A program made the position numbers and the translations under genes. The notes beneath the pieces were generated by a model. It saw nothing but the letters and a program-made list of their open reading frames with translations. It was not told the DNA's origin and searched no databases. From assembly GCF_032854445.1 (NCBI RefSeq), contig NC_088305.1, forward strand, positions 12,405,606 through 12,469,605: DNA of 64,000 bases, given 5' to 3'. Within the stretch, counting starts at the first letter, position 1, and each line of letters starts with the position of its first letter. The DNA is from Liolophura sinensis (Eukaryota > Mollusca > Polyplacophora > Chitonida > Chitonidae). Of the stretch, positions 20,427 through 31,100 are shown in pieces.

Positions 20427-20689
20427 TTTATCAGCTTGTCTCTATGTACTCATATCAAGTTTCACATGTACAAGTTAGCACAATGGGCTCAGTAGAAGGC
20501 AGTTATTACCAGCCACAAGCATCCTGCTACAGTAAGACCCGCTTTATTGCATAGGCAAAATGCAAGAAAATATTCTTCAGAAAATTTTGATCCCATAACC
20601 ACCTACATTTCACCAATGTTCTTATTTTACTTCATTTAATTTTTTTGTCTGGTAGCTCAGTGGCCCACTGATCCAGTGTAGCCTATAGT

Positions 20690-20910
20690 AAATGAAAACT
20701 TAATTGAATCATGTACCTTAATTCCTCAACATTTTCGCATATGAAAGAGCAACTTTCAGTTCAATTTGTGCACTTTTTAAATTTGATTTTCGAGACGAAA
20801 CTACATTGGTTGGGTCGGCCATTTTCGGCGCTTCACAAAAAGTATAATTTTAACAGCGTACATACAATAATGTCCTCGGAATATGCTTGAATAAACACCT
20901 TGCAAAAGTG
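20690..20910 (+). repeat. Dispersed repeat E, copy 3
   Basis: The best preserved of three copies: TTAATTCCTCAACATTTTCG, GAGCAACTTTCAGTTCAATT, CGAGACGAAACTACATTGG, CACAAAAAGTATAATTT and GCTTGAATAAACACC. Confidence 0.6.
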
Positions 20911-23900
20911 AAATGGTTATTACAGTACATCAGTACCACTCTTCAATGTGTGTATCATTCATAAACTATGTGTAAGCTTTCCAAATGTATAAAATAATTA
21001 AATTTCACATGTATGCACTGTTGACTTGCAAATGCAAAACACACTCGTCACATTCGATGCGAATTGTGGCGTGATATTGCACAGGCATTCATAATCCTTG
21101 CAATTGTGGTACTGCCTGCACAGTGTAACTGCGCGCTCACCTGTATCTCTGCAGAGGTTAAAATGTATCCGTCTACAACACTGGTATATCTGCAAGAGTG
21201 CACAAGTGTTCGTTATTTAGATATGCATGTATTTATTTAAATATGTCATTTATAAATTTTATGCACCTTGGTATTTATGAAAATCCATGCAACTATTGTA
21301 CTTTGTCACTTTTTAGGTACATTTTCTGCACGAAATTGAATCTGTGAACACCTATTTTCATACCCTAATGTACTTCTACGTGAAATGGAAAAATGCATAC
21401 AACTCTCTATAGACACCTATTTAATCCAGAACTTAAAGGTCTATTTTGCTAATATGCATTTGCGTAAGCATATTTGTAGGGAGATGAAAATCTGATGAAA
21501 GGAAAGTATTAAGAAAAACAGATCATCTTGTTTGCAGGTGTAAGAAAATGTGTGCAACTGTTCAGCACACTTCTAACTTTACTACTGCTCATCCCAGTAC
21601 TGTATGTGCAACTTCACAACATACTTGTAGAGTTGCAACTGTCCAATCAAACTATGTGCAACTATTCAGCACAAATCTAATTTAGTACACCGTTTTAATG
21701 TGTATTTCGACTTGTACATGTGTTTTTCTGCCTGTATGACTGTTGGCAGTATATGAGTTAGTAACTGAACAATGGGTACGCTCATTAAAGAGGGCATAAC
21801 GCAGACAAAACTACCCATCTGCGACGGCTATCATATCAAAACATAAACTAAGGACATGTGCCAGCTTAAAAATAGGAAGGTGATTTGGCCACCCTGGATG
21901 GTACGACGGTGTGAAATTTTGGGCCTTGGCCCATGCACTATTAGTCTTTATCTGCTGAACTATTTCTGGGGAGCAAAAACTTCCTGTTCATGAATCTTCG
22001 GTTTCAGCAGTTTATCTTTTGACATTTTATGGAAACCTTTATCATATTGCTTTATACTTAAGAACGACCTCTATTGCATACCTGCAGTAAAATTTTACTT
22101 TGCGAAATATGTACATTGATCCAGTCTCTCGAGCTTTTGTCATGAATACAGCTTGATCCAAACATCACAAAATCCCAGTTCAGCCATAACCTAAATCTTT
22201 AGGATGATATGATCATAATAAATTGTTCAATATATACATACACGTGCATACAATTGCGCATTTTGAGCTTATCCTAAAACTTGATTTTCTTTTTTTCTCT
22301 CGCCACGGTATGGCTGAAATATTGCCGATCTGGCGTTAAGCCATAATCATTCATTGTTCTTTTCTCACCTTTGACCAGCACACTTGTTATAATTATACAA
22401 ATATTCCACACTGTAATATCAGTGAATACGGAAAGCTTCCCGATTTTTTTTTCTGCAAATAATTTTTACAATAGTTACAATGTTTCAATTCTGTCAAAAA
22501 TGAATTGAGGTGATCAGTTCAACTTTTAATTTATAAATCTGCGCTTACCTTATGTCCTAAACTTGCCTTTATTATCTTTATGCCTGACATCATTCCATGC
22601 TATGTTTTTATAGTTTACATCTGAATATAAATGTATAGCCAAAATGAAGTTTCTTATGATATTGTATATTTATAAATTGCGTTATGAAAGCAAAAAATTT
22701 GTCGTTTCTTTTTAATGGACAATTTGCTGTAAATGATTTTAAATTTAAAAAAAATATATATATTCAATTTAGAAAGTGTTTGATACAATTATCATGTATA
22801 TTATTTTGTATAAACAGATGGCAATTATACTTAATGAAACTATGTGTGTGCATGTGCAGTGTTAGCAAGCAATGTGAGCAGTGTTCAGAAATTGTCAAAA
22901 CTATTTGTATGTGGAAAGGATCAACCAATGCAAAAAGAGAGAGAATCTTTTGAGGGTAGGAATGATGGCTGCCTTCAGCTGGAAAATGTAGCTTCTAGGT
23001 ACATGCCTTTTGTGAGCTTGAAAGTTGCCACAGTTCAGTTTGTATATTTACACACAGACAATATAAACATATGTGTACTTATAACATGATATACCAGAGA
23101 AATAATATTGATATATGTATTTACAAAGTTTTCCATTGTCAAATTGGACTGGTTATTGATTGTAACTGGGTATAAACTATAACATGTAAATGTGTGTACA
23201 TGTAAGTATTTCATGTGTATGGAACTGGTCGACAATTTGCAATTTTGTACACAAATGTAATGTGAATTCATATTGGTTTTAAATGTAGTTCACAACAGTT
23301 CACACTGGGTTGTAATCTTTGTGAATTTCAACATTGTTTTATGTATTTAAAATTGCAAAATTATATACAATTATGTTGCTCAGATGAAAAGAGGAAAAAG
23401 TTACAAAATTGATATTGTGTAAAGAAAAGATTCCATGTGATTGAAAATATTGAAACATGTTTACATTGATATATGTATGTGTGTATAAATGTGGTTGTCA
23501 AAACAGGGTTGATCACCTGTTGCTACCTGTTACATGCTACCTATTCATTCAGTAAATCAGAACTGACTGATAGGAATATTTAAATGTTTTCCATAGTACA
23601 TAAGTGCTTTTTATCTCCAGAGAGTAGTTTTATACACTGTTTATTGTTTACCAATGTATATTTTAATGGGAATTTGACATTGTAATGTTAAATGTTGTCA
23701 AGCATGTGTTGTTTTTGTTGTTTGGTTACATGGGTAAATTGTTTTCCCCACACATTGCTATAATCAAGTTAAGCAGAAACTGTCATACTACTTAAGATTT
23801 GTGCTGCAGTGCAGTAGACCAGACTGGTTATTTTTCTTACTGTATAGAAGTTAATATACCATACTATTGCGCCAACGAGATACTAGCATCACAAAATCTA

Positions 23901-24620
23901 CATGTAACTCAGCCCTCGAATCATGTTTTGTATGTTACATTGCTTGATGTGATCTGGAGAGCTCCTTGCCATTTTCATTATTTACGTGGAGAAAAACAAG
24001 TGAAAATTTTCAATTGCAGCAATATTGCACCCAAAAAAAAAATACAAAAACAAACACACGCCAGAGTTAAGTCTTGACCTCAGAGCCCTTGTTATGTAAA
24101 GGAATGAGAGCGTGGGACATCAAAATTTGGACCACTAACACAGCAACAGACAGAGCAACTTAATGTAAAACATGTTTGTTACAGCTACATGTAAGAAACG
24201 TCACGAGGTCCTTCAGAGTTTCATGTAAAAGAAAGCAGCCATGTTGTTCAAAATTAATGCCAGAAACTGACATTATAGAGTTTAGCAACACACCATTAAA
24301 TGATATGTGTATACATACTGGTAGATAAAATTTGATCCAAGAACAGTTGTAAAGGTATTGATCGCCTGGAATTTTTTGAATATATACCACAATCATTTGC
24401 ATGTTTCTTGCCGTCAATAATTAAAAGCTTCTAGTTGCAACACATGCAAGCTTCTATCGTGGCAGATTGGCTTAAAAGAGATTATCTTTCTTAGGACGTA
24501 AAAACGACTTTAAAGGTGGAGAAAACATAAATATGACATATAGTTCAGTTGAAAGAGTGCAATGTTATTCCTAAATGTGGTCGTCAATATTTTTTCCGAT
24601 TTTGCCTTAAGGGGAAAAAG
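20911..24620. other. Gene-poor AT-rich intergenic region
   Basis: No convincing gene. Open frames such as 22684-22953 and 23035-23271 are short and compositionally AT-driven. A SINE-like tail lies at about 22300-22356. The segment 22600-23800 is very T- and A-rich and could be transcribed 3' sequence, but nothing proves it. Confidence 0.5.
22300..22356 (+). mobile_element. SINE/LINE family C tail
   Basis: CTCGCCACGGTATGGCTGAA, ATATTGCCGATCTGGCGTTA then ATCATTCATT. It matches, inverted, the tail at 63565-63640. Confidence 0.7.
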
Positions 24621-24624
24621 ACAC

Positions 24625-24984
24625 TTGAAAATAATTTTTGTATGGTGTCTATTGGGGGGACAACTTTTTGGTATTTATAGTCTTTGTTTAATAATGTCAT
24701 AAATGAGGATGTAACACAGATTTAATAAATATTTTTGCACTAGAATTTGTTCCTTTCAGCTAACAAATGTATTATACCTCAATTTGGATCATATTTATAT
24801 TTTTAATATGTTCATAAAACTTATCATAATTTAGGTTAAATGCATATGTTTCGATATAAACAACAAATTTACATTCAAATAAATTTATTAGACAAGCATC
24901 ACATCCTTATTTAGATCATTATTATGTAACGGCGATAAATACCAAAAGTTGGTCCCAAATGCCCACCATACAAAAATATTTTCA
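24625..24984. mobile_element. MITE G with about 52-bp terminal inverted repeats
   Basis: The left arm (24625-24677) contains TTGAAAATAATTTTTGTATG, GTG and ACTTTTTGGTATTTAT; the right arm (about 24935-24984) is its inverted form with small changes. The interior is AT-rich and non-coding. Superfamily not recognised. Confidence 0.7.
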
Positions 24985-24999
24985 AATACCTTTTCTCTT

Positions 25000-26180
25000 G
25001 GAAAAATAAAAAAAAAATATTACAGATCATATTTGTCATTAAGTTTTGACGCTCTTTCATTTGATTTTGACATCATTTTTATGTTTTCTTCTCCTTTGAG
25101 GCACAGTTCTCCATCAGGAGACCCAGCAGTCATTCCAGAAGTCAAGTAAGCCTGCTGTGGTGATATCAATGATCATGCCTCGATATTTTTGTTTTCTTAT
25201 TTTTTCTGGCATTTCTGTCTTCATTTTCCTTCGTTTTAAAGTACCTTTTCATGTATCCTTTATTGTTAAGTCTGTAGGTTTGTCAGGCACTTGTTTCAGG
25301 GCAGTATTTTACTCTCGGCACACCGATTTCTTCCACCCGGACGTAAATTTAAGCCGATAACAATCAAATTAACAAATTTTTCAGCCAGTCTTTATACATC
25401 CTGCATGTATCACATCACTGTAGCCGGGTACTATCAACACGTCTGCACTGTTATAATTTTATCGACATATTGAAGTCCTGCTGAGGTCACATATATTGAT
25501 GTAGACATTTATGTGTCGTGTTCCAGCTTTGAAATTGTAGGCCCAGATCTACCCTATTGTAGAGAATGTGTTCATAGTATTGTTTTCATGGAAGTATTGT
25601 TAAAAATGTGATCGTTTTTTACCACTTGTGAATTCCCGGTCATATTTCTGTTGTACATTTTGTTGTTGTTGATGTTAACAAAGAGACCGTATAAAGTTTA
25701 ACGTTTAATATTCATTGTATTTTCCACAGGAACATGCATAAGGGGAGATAATTCCAAAAGATGTTCTCTCTTCTGTGTTAATTGTAAATCCATTTAAAGT
25801 TTAAATGCAGATCATGGTTTCGAATATAAACATTGTTTGTATTGATATATGTACTTTTGTAGCTGTGTTGGTTTTGAAGTAATCAAGTACAGTCTTGAGT
25901 CAGAGCTACACTTACCGTACAACTGTATTTTAACAATAAACATGCACTTTGGACAGAAAACAAATGGTACTGTATTATGTTTTGCACGTGACATTATCAG
26001 CTTCTTTTTTTTTTAATAGTTTATTCAAAAAAGTATCAATTTCAAGCTCTCAATACCCTAATTCTTCATCATTCTCAACCGACACTGCTACTTATACTTT
26101 GAAATGTTCTGTACAAAAGCCCACACATGGCATATTGATACCAGAATAGCCAGTTAATCTGGCCTGCTGTATTGCACTCG
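25000..26180. other. Intergenic, nothing recognised
   Basis: AT-rich, with short open frames only and no recognised domains or repeats. Confidence 0.45.
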
Positions 26181-26181
26181 A

Positions 26182-26304
26182 TTGATTGATTTATTTGATT
26201 GATGTTTTATGCGGGACCCAAGAATATTTCAATAATACGACGGCAGTCTGCATTATGGTAAGAGGAAATCGGGCTCAAACCCTTGACCATCCGCAGGTTA
26301 CTGG
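26182..26304 (-). mobile_element. SINE family A, inverted, interrupted
   Basis: TTGATTGATTTATTTGATTG (tail complement) through GACCATCCGCAGGTTACTGG. It stops where MITE D copy 2 begins; the rest of the SINE is not found on the other side. Confidence 0.65.
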
Positions 26305-26520
26305 CAGATATTTCACCTGAAGTTTGGTACGTGAAAGTGCACTTTCAGAAGCAAACAAATGCCTTAAGAAGACTTTTGATGCCAAAGCTAAGATTTTTCT
26401 CAGAAGAAATTAATCAAACTTCACAAAAAAACTCTTATATGGGACCATAAAGTGAATGAATCAGTCCGAATCAAGCAAAATGTGTCATCAGGTAAATGCA
26501 AAACTTCAGATGAAATACAG
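26305..26520. mobile_element. MITE D, copy 2
   Basis: ATATTTCACCTGAAGTTTGG at the left and AACTTCAGATGAAATACAG followed by TA at the right. The interior matches copy 1 (GTGCACTTTCAGAAGC, TTAATCAAACTT, GAATCAGTC and AATCAAGCAAAATG). Confidence 0.75.
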
Positions 26521-26531
26521 TATCAGCCACA

Positions 26532-26787
26532 GGCTTTGATCTCATAGTAACAAACTGGTTCTTGACCAATGAGGGCAGAGATTAAATCCAGCTCTGGCTT
26601 TGATCTCATAGTAACAAACTGGTTCTTGACCAATGAGGGCAGAGATTAAATCCAGCTCTGGCTTTGATCTCATAGTAACAAACTGGTTCTTGACCAATGA
26701 GGGCAGAGATTAAATCCAGCTCTGGCTTTGATCTCATAGTAACAAACTGGTTCTTGACCAATGAGGGCAGAGATTAAATCCAGCTCT
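26532..26787. repeat. Four tandem 64-bp copies, essentially identical
   Basis: Units begin GGCTTTGATCTCATAGTAAC at 26532, 26596, 26660 and 26724 and end TTAAATCCAGCTCT. I see no differences among the copies, which suggests a recent duplication or assembly duplication. Confidence 0.93.
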
Positions 26788-27131
26788 GGCTCAGTTTTAA
26801 GACATACTTTAAGTCCTCTAAAAATTAAGCATATACTCCAACAATGGTCTAATACGTTTTTGAACTGACGTCATCAATGAACTTACTGGCTACTCTGAGA
26901 CCAACAATGCCAGCTTAGGGACTCACATTTGGGTTCTTCCGCTGCCTAAACAGCTATAACCATTAACATAACGCCTGCAATCTACATAGCGGAAAAGCTG
27001 TATTCTAAAGTTATTTTTACATGCCAAGAGGAAAGCTGAGAAGTTTGTCTGCACTGTGTTTAATACCTACATGTAGGACATCCTAAACTGCATATTATCA
27101 AGTCAAAACCAAACGTTTCATGTATCCTTTA

Positions 27132-27330
27132 AGCTGGATTTATTTATTTATTTATTTATTTATTTGATCAGAGTTTTACACTTTAATCCAGAATATCACA
27201 CTTTATAAGCATGGAGACCAGCATTATGGTGAGAGGAAACCCGTCTTGGAAACGCACGACGATCCACATGTTACTGACAGACCTTCCCCTGTATGACTGG
27301 AGAGAAAGCCGGCATGAGATGAACATAAAG
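27132..27330 (-). mobile_element. SINE family A, inverted
   Basis: (TTTA)n then TTGATCAGAGTTTTACAC, CACTTTATAAGCATGG, GCATTATGGTGAGAGGAAAC, CACATGTTACTGACAGACC and GGAGAGAAAGCCGGCATGAG. Confidence 0.7.
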
Positions 27331-27900
27331 CCATAAACATAACCACTTATTATAAATATGTACCCATTTTGCATAATTATGCCTTAAATACAATAGCACA
27401 CACAAGTACTTGCCTGGGTAATCATCTACAGTACACATAAAAAACAGCCAGGCTAACGCACCTAATACACATGGTTATTAAAATGGTAAAATTCCTCCCC
27501 ACCTTGAACAAAACCGAATAAATTTATGTACTGTATTATGAAGAGTGCTCCTAAATCTCTTAGTTATGTGGTACACTTGCAGTGCAGTGTTACAGAAAAG
27601 AACCAAGTCTTTTTGCTGCAATTTGGACAGTCTTTTGTAACCTATTGAAAGTACCTGTAATCACATGGAAGGTTGGGAAGAGCATAATCACATTTTGGGA
27701 CAAACAACAAAAACGACTGTAAAACTTTCAACTCTGTGCTTGTAGATGACAACCTTTTCTCTGTAGTTCCAGTCCACACCACTAGTTCATTCGGGCTCAA
27801 AGATTTTAACATCTCTGGTGAACTTAATTGCTGTGCCGCTTTTTTTCACACCATGACTAACAGTTTATACACGTATGTACATTGTAATTATCAGACAGTT

Positions 27901-28113
27901 CTACGATTCCTGGACCTGAATATTGTCAAAAACACGTATGACCTCTGTGTGACCTTGTAATTTTTCCAGGATCGCCTGTAGGCTGGCCACCTCCGATTCC
28001 GGCAGAACTGTGGGCACACGAGCCACGTACTCATGGAAGGCACTTTTCACGGGGAGTTCCCGCTCTGCCACAGCCTTCTTCACTGAATGGAGGTCGGCTG
28101 CGTCACATACAAA
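27901..28113 (-). CDS. TACO1: TACO1 exon 5 and stop
   Basis: Acceptor GTGCTTTCAG. Encodes FVCDAADLHSVKKAVAEREL, VPTVLPESEVASLQ and HTEVIRVFDNIQVQES, then TAG (27901-27903). Confidence 0.95.
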   Translation of the reverse strand, partial: FVCDAADLHSVKKAVAERELPVKSAFHEYVARVPTVLPESEVASLQAILEKLQGHTEVIRVFDNIQVQES

Positions 28114-31100
28114 CTGAAAGCACCAAAAGTACATGTTCTTATTCATTAGCTTTGATATTTACAAGAATTTGCTGAAAAAAACAAAAAACAAACAACAACT
28201 AATATAACTTGTCTCGGTTATTAAGAAAGAGGGGTGGAAACAGACCCAAATGGCCACAGTCATTTTTTTCTCATTTGCTTGGTAACTCTTAATGTCCATT
28301 TTTAATCTATTATTCTTACTAGCCCATGCAGGACCTCTGCGGCTCAGCTGGTTAGCGCACTAGCCCAACATAATGACTCAGAAGCCTCTCCCCAGTGCGG
28401 TCGCCGTGAGTTCAAGTCCAGCTCATGCCAGCAACCTGTGGGTCTGTCAGCAACCTGTGGGTCTTCCGGCAACCTGTGGGTCTTTCGGCAACCTGCGGAT
28501 GGTCATGGGACCGGTTTTCTCTATGATGATGGCTGCCGTATAAGTGAAATATTCTTGAGAATGGCGTAAAACAGCCATCAAATAAATGAACAAATACTAG
28601 GGCATGCAATGCACCATGTTAAAAAAACACAATGTCACATCACTTGTGCCCCACACAAATATGGTTAAAGGCAAAACGGTTAAGTGGCTAAGTTATTGAG
28701 ATCAATCAAAACTCATAACGTGTAGGCGCTTTTGATTTTCTCAAAGTGAGCAATTTTGCTTACTTTGAACTTAGCAATCATGTTTAAGCAATATCACAAG
28801 GACAAAAATCTTTTTGAACATCATGTGAGATATTTTATTGTTGCATATATAATTTTTGTCTGGTGTTGTCTTCCTTTTAATACCTATCAAAGCACACTTG
28901 AGGTTGCCCAAAGCATCAACCGTCACCCTTGACCAGGTACCTGATGATTAATATCGTCTTGGTTACTTATTTGATTGATGTTTAATATGCATCAGGATGT
29001 TTCCTGATGTTGATGCCATATTCTTTTCACATATACAATGTCAGTCAGTTTTATGTGCGGAGGAAACAAGAGTGTGCACAGGGTAATACATCAACCTTTC
29101 GAAAGTTACCGGCCAATTTTTGCTGTACACCATTGTGGCATGGCTGGAGACAGTCGATGTTCTATGACTGTACGAATGTTCAGATGAAAGTCATCCACTG
29201 CACATTGTCAAAAAGACTGTATGAACAATGAGAGTAGGCCAAACCAGTTGATTTGATTTACATGCACTAGCTACTGTGAGCTCTACATGTGCATGTGGCT
29301 GCAAAATTCTCAGTGCATTTTGTAATTCCACAGGAATAATATAAATATAACATCAAATGTGATAGTTCTCTGCAGACTGTGATAGTGTAACCTAGGCAGT
29401 CGTTCAAAGCTTATTCGAGCCCTGCACTATGACTTACTGCCAAATATGGACTTCCTACATCATCCTCGCGTTTCTGAACGTCTTCGGCTCCAGATTCAAT
29501 GGCAACCTCCAGATACTTATCCATGTCGATTTCCTTGTCGTCCTCCATTTCCACCTCAACCACGCCTTTTTTCTCGAAGGCTCGGATCACTGTGTTCCCT
29601 TCGCTCACGACGCAACTGTATCCAGAAAGAGGATAATCAATGAATACATGTATTTTTTGTCTAGGTATTATTTAACATTATTTAAATTATAATAAAACAA
29701 AAAAAAAGATTATGAATTATGGATGTAGAATTGCCCAGAACTGCCCCTTGGAAGCAACTGCACATCATTCGGTTCTTGACAAATTTCTTCACATATAGCC
29801 ACATCCAATCAAATGAGAGATGGGTTCTAAAGCATTATCCCAGCACCCTGACAATGACCTTAATATACATGTTCACCCTGACAGTGACCTTGATAAGCAT
29901 TTCTCACCCTGAGAGTGACCTTGATTAGCATTTCTCACCATGACAGTGACCTTGATTAGCATTTCTCACCATGACAGTGACCTTGATGTACATGCTCACC
30001 CTGACAGTGACCTTGATTAGCATTTCTCACCATGACAGTGATCTTGATATACATGCTCACTCTGACAGTGACCTTGATTAGCATTTCTCACCCTGACAGT
30101 GACCTTGATTAGCATTTCTCACCCTGGCAGTGAGCTTGATGTACATGCTCACCCTGACAGTGATCTTGATGTACATGCTCACCCTGACAGTGACCTTGAT
30201 GAACATGCTCACCCCGACAGTGACCTTGATGTACATGTTCACACTGACAGTGACCTTGGTGTACATGATCACCCTGACAGTGACCTTGATGTACATGCTA
30301 ACCCTGACAGTGACCTTGATTAGCATTTCTCACACTGACAGTGAGCTTGATGTACATGCTCACCCTGACAGTGACCTTGATGTACATGCTCACCCTGACA
30401 GTGACCTTGATGAACATGCTCACCCCGACAGTGACCTTGATGTACATGCTCACCCTGACAGTGACCTTGATGCACATGCTCACCCTGACAGTGACCTTGA
30501 TGTACATGCTCACCCTGACAGTGACCTTGATGAACATGCTCACCCCGACAGTGACCTTGATGTACATGCTCACCCTGACAGTGACCTTGATGCACATGCT
30601 CACCCTGACAGTGACCTTGATGTACATGCTCACCCTGACAGTGACATTGATGCACATGCTCACCCTGACAGTGACACTGATTCTGACCTATATGCTCACC
30701 CTGACAGTGACACTGATTCTGACCTATATGCTCACCGGACAGTGCTACAGGGTCCAGTTTCAGTACTGGTTGTAGTGGTAATTAAGTGAACGTAACGTTA
30801 AGAGTGCTACGTGAAACCGGGCCCGGATGTATATGCTCACCCAGACATTGATTCTCATATATATGCTCACCCATACAGTGATTCTGACGTTTTGCCCACT
30901 TACCCATTTTTCTTGAGCATGCCTCGTATCTCCGCCTTTGTCCTGATAGGCTTGTCAGTTATGGTTTCTACAATCCACAGACACTGACCCGGCCCTTTAA
31001 TCTCCACTGTGAGGGGTGACCCCACTTCTTTATTACTTCCCTGTAACAGAAACCACTCCACAGTTAGTTACATGCAGAGCTGAAAAGGAGGTCTCTGTCC

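Noticed and set aside
22684-23271. Open frames of 78-89 codons in the intergenic region
   Set aside because: AT-driven composition, no recognisable domain, no splice context.
30078-30789. Periodic open frames of 110-219 codons on both strands
   Set aside because: Direct product of a 30-bp minisatellite inside a TACO1 intron.
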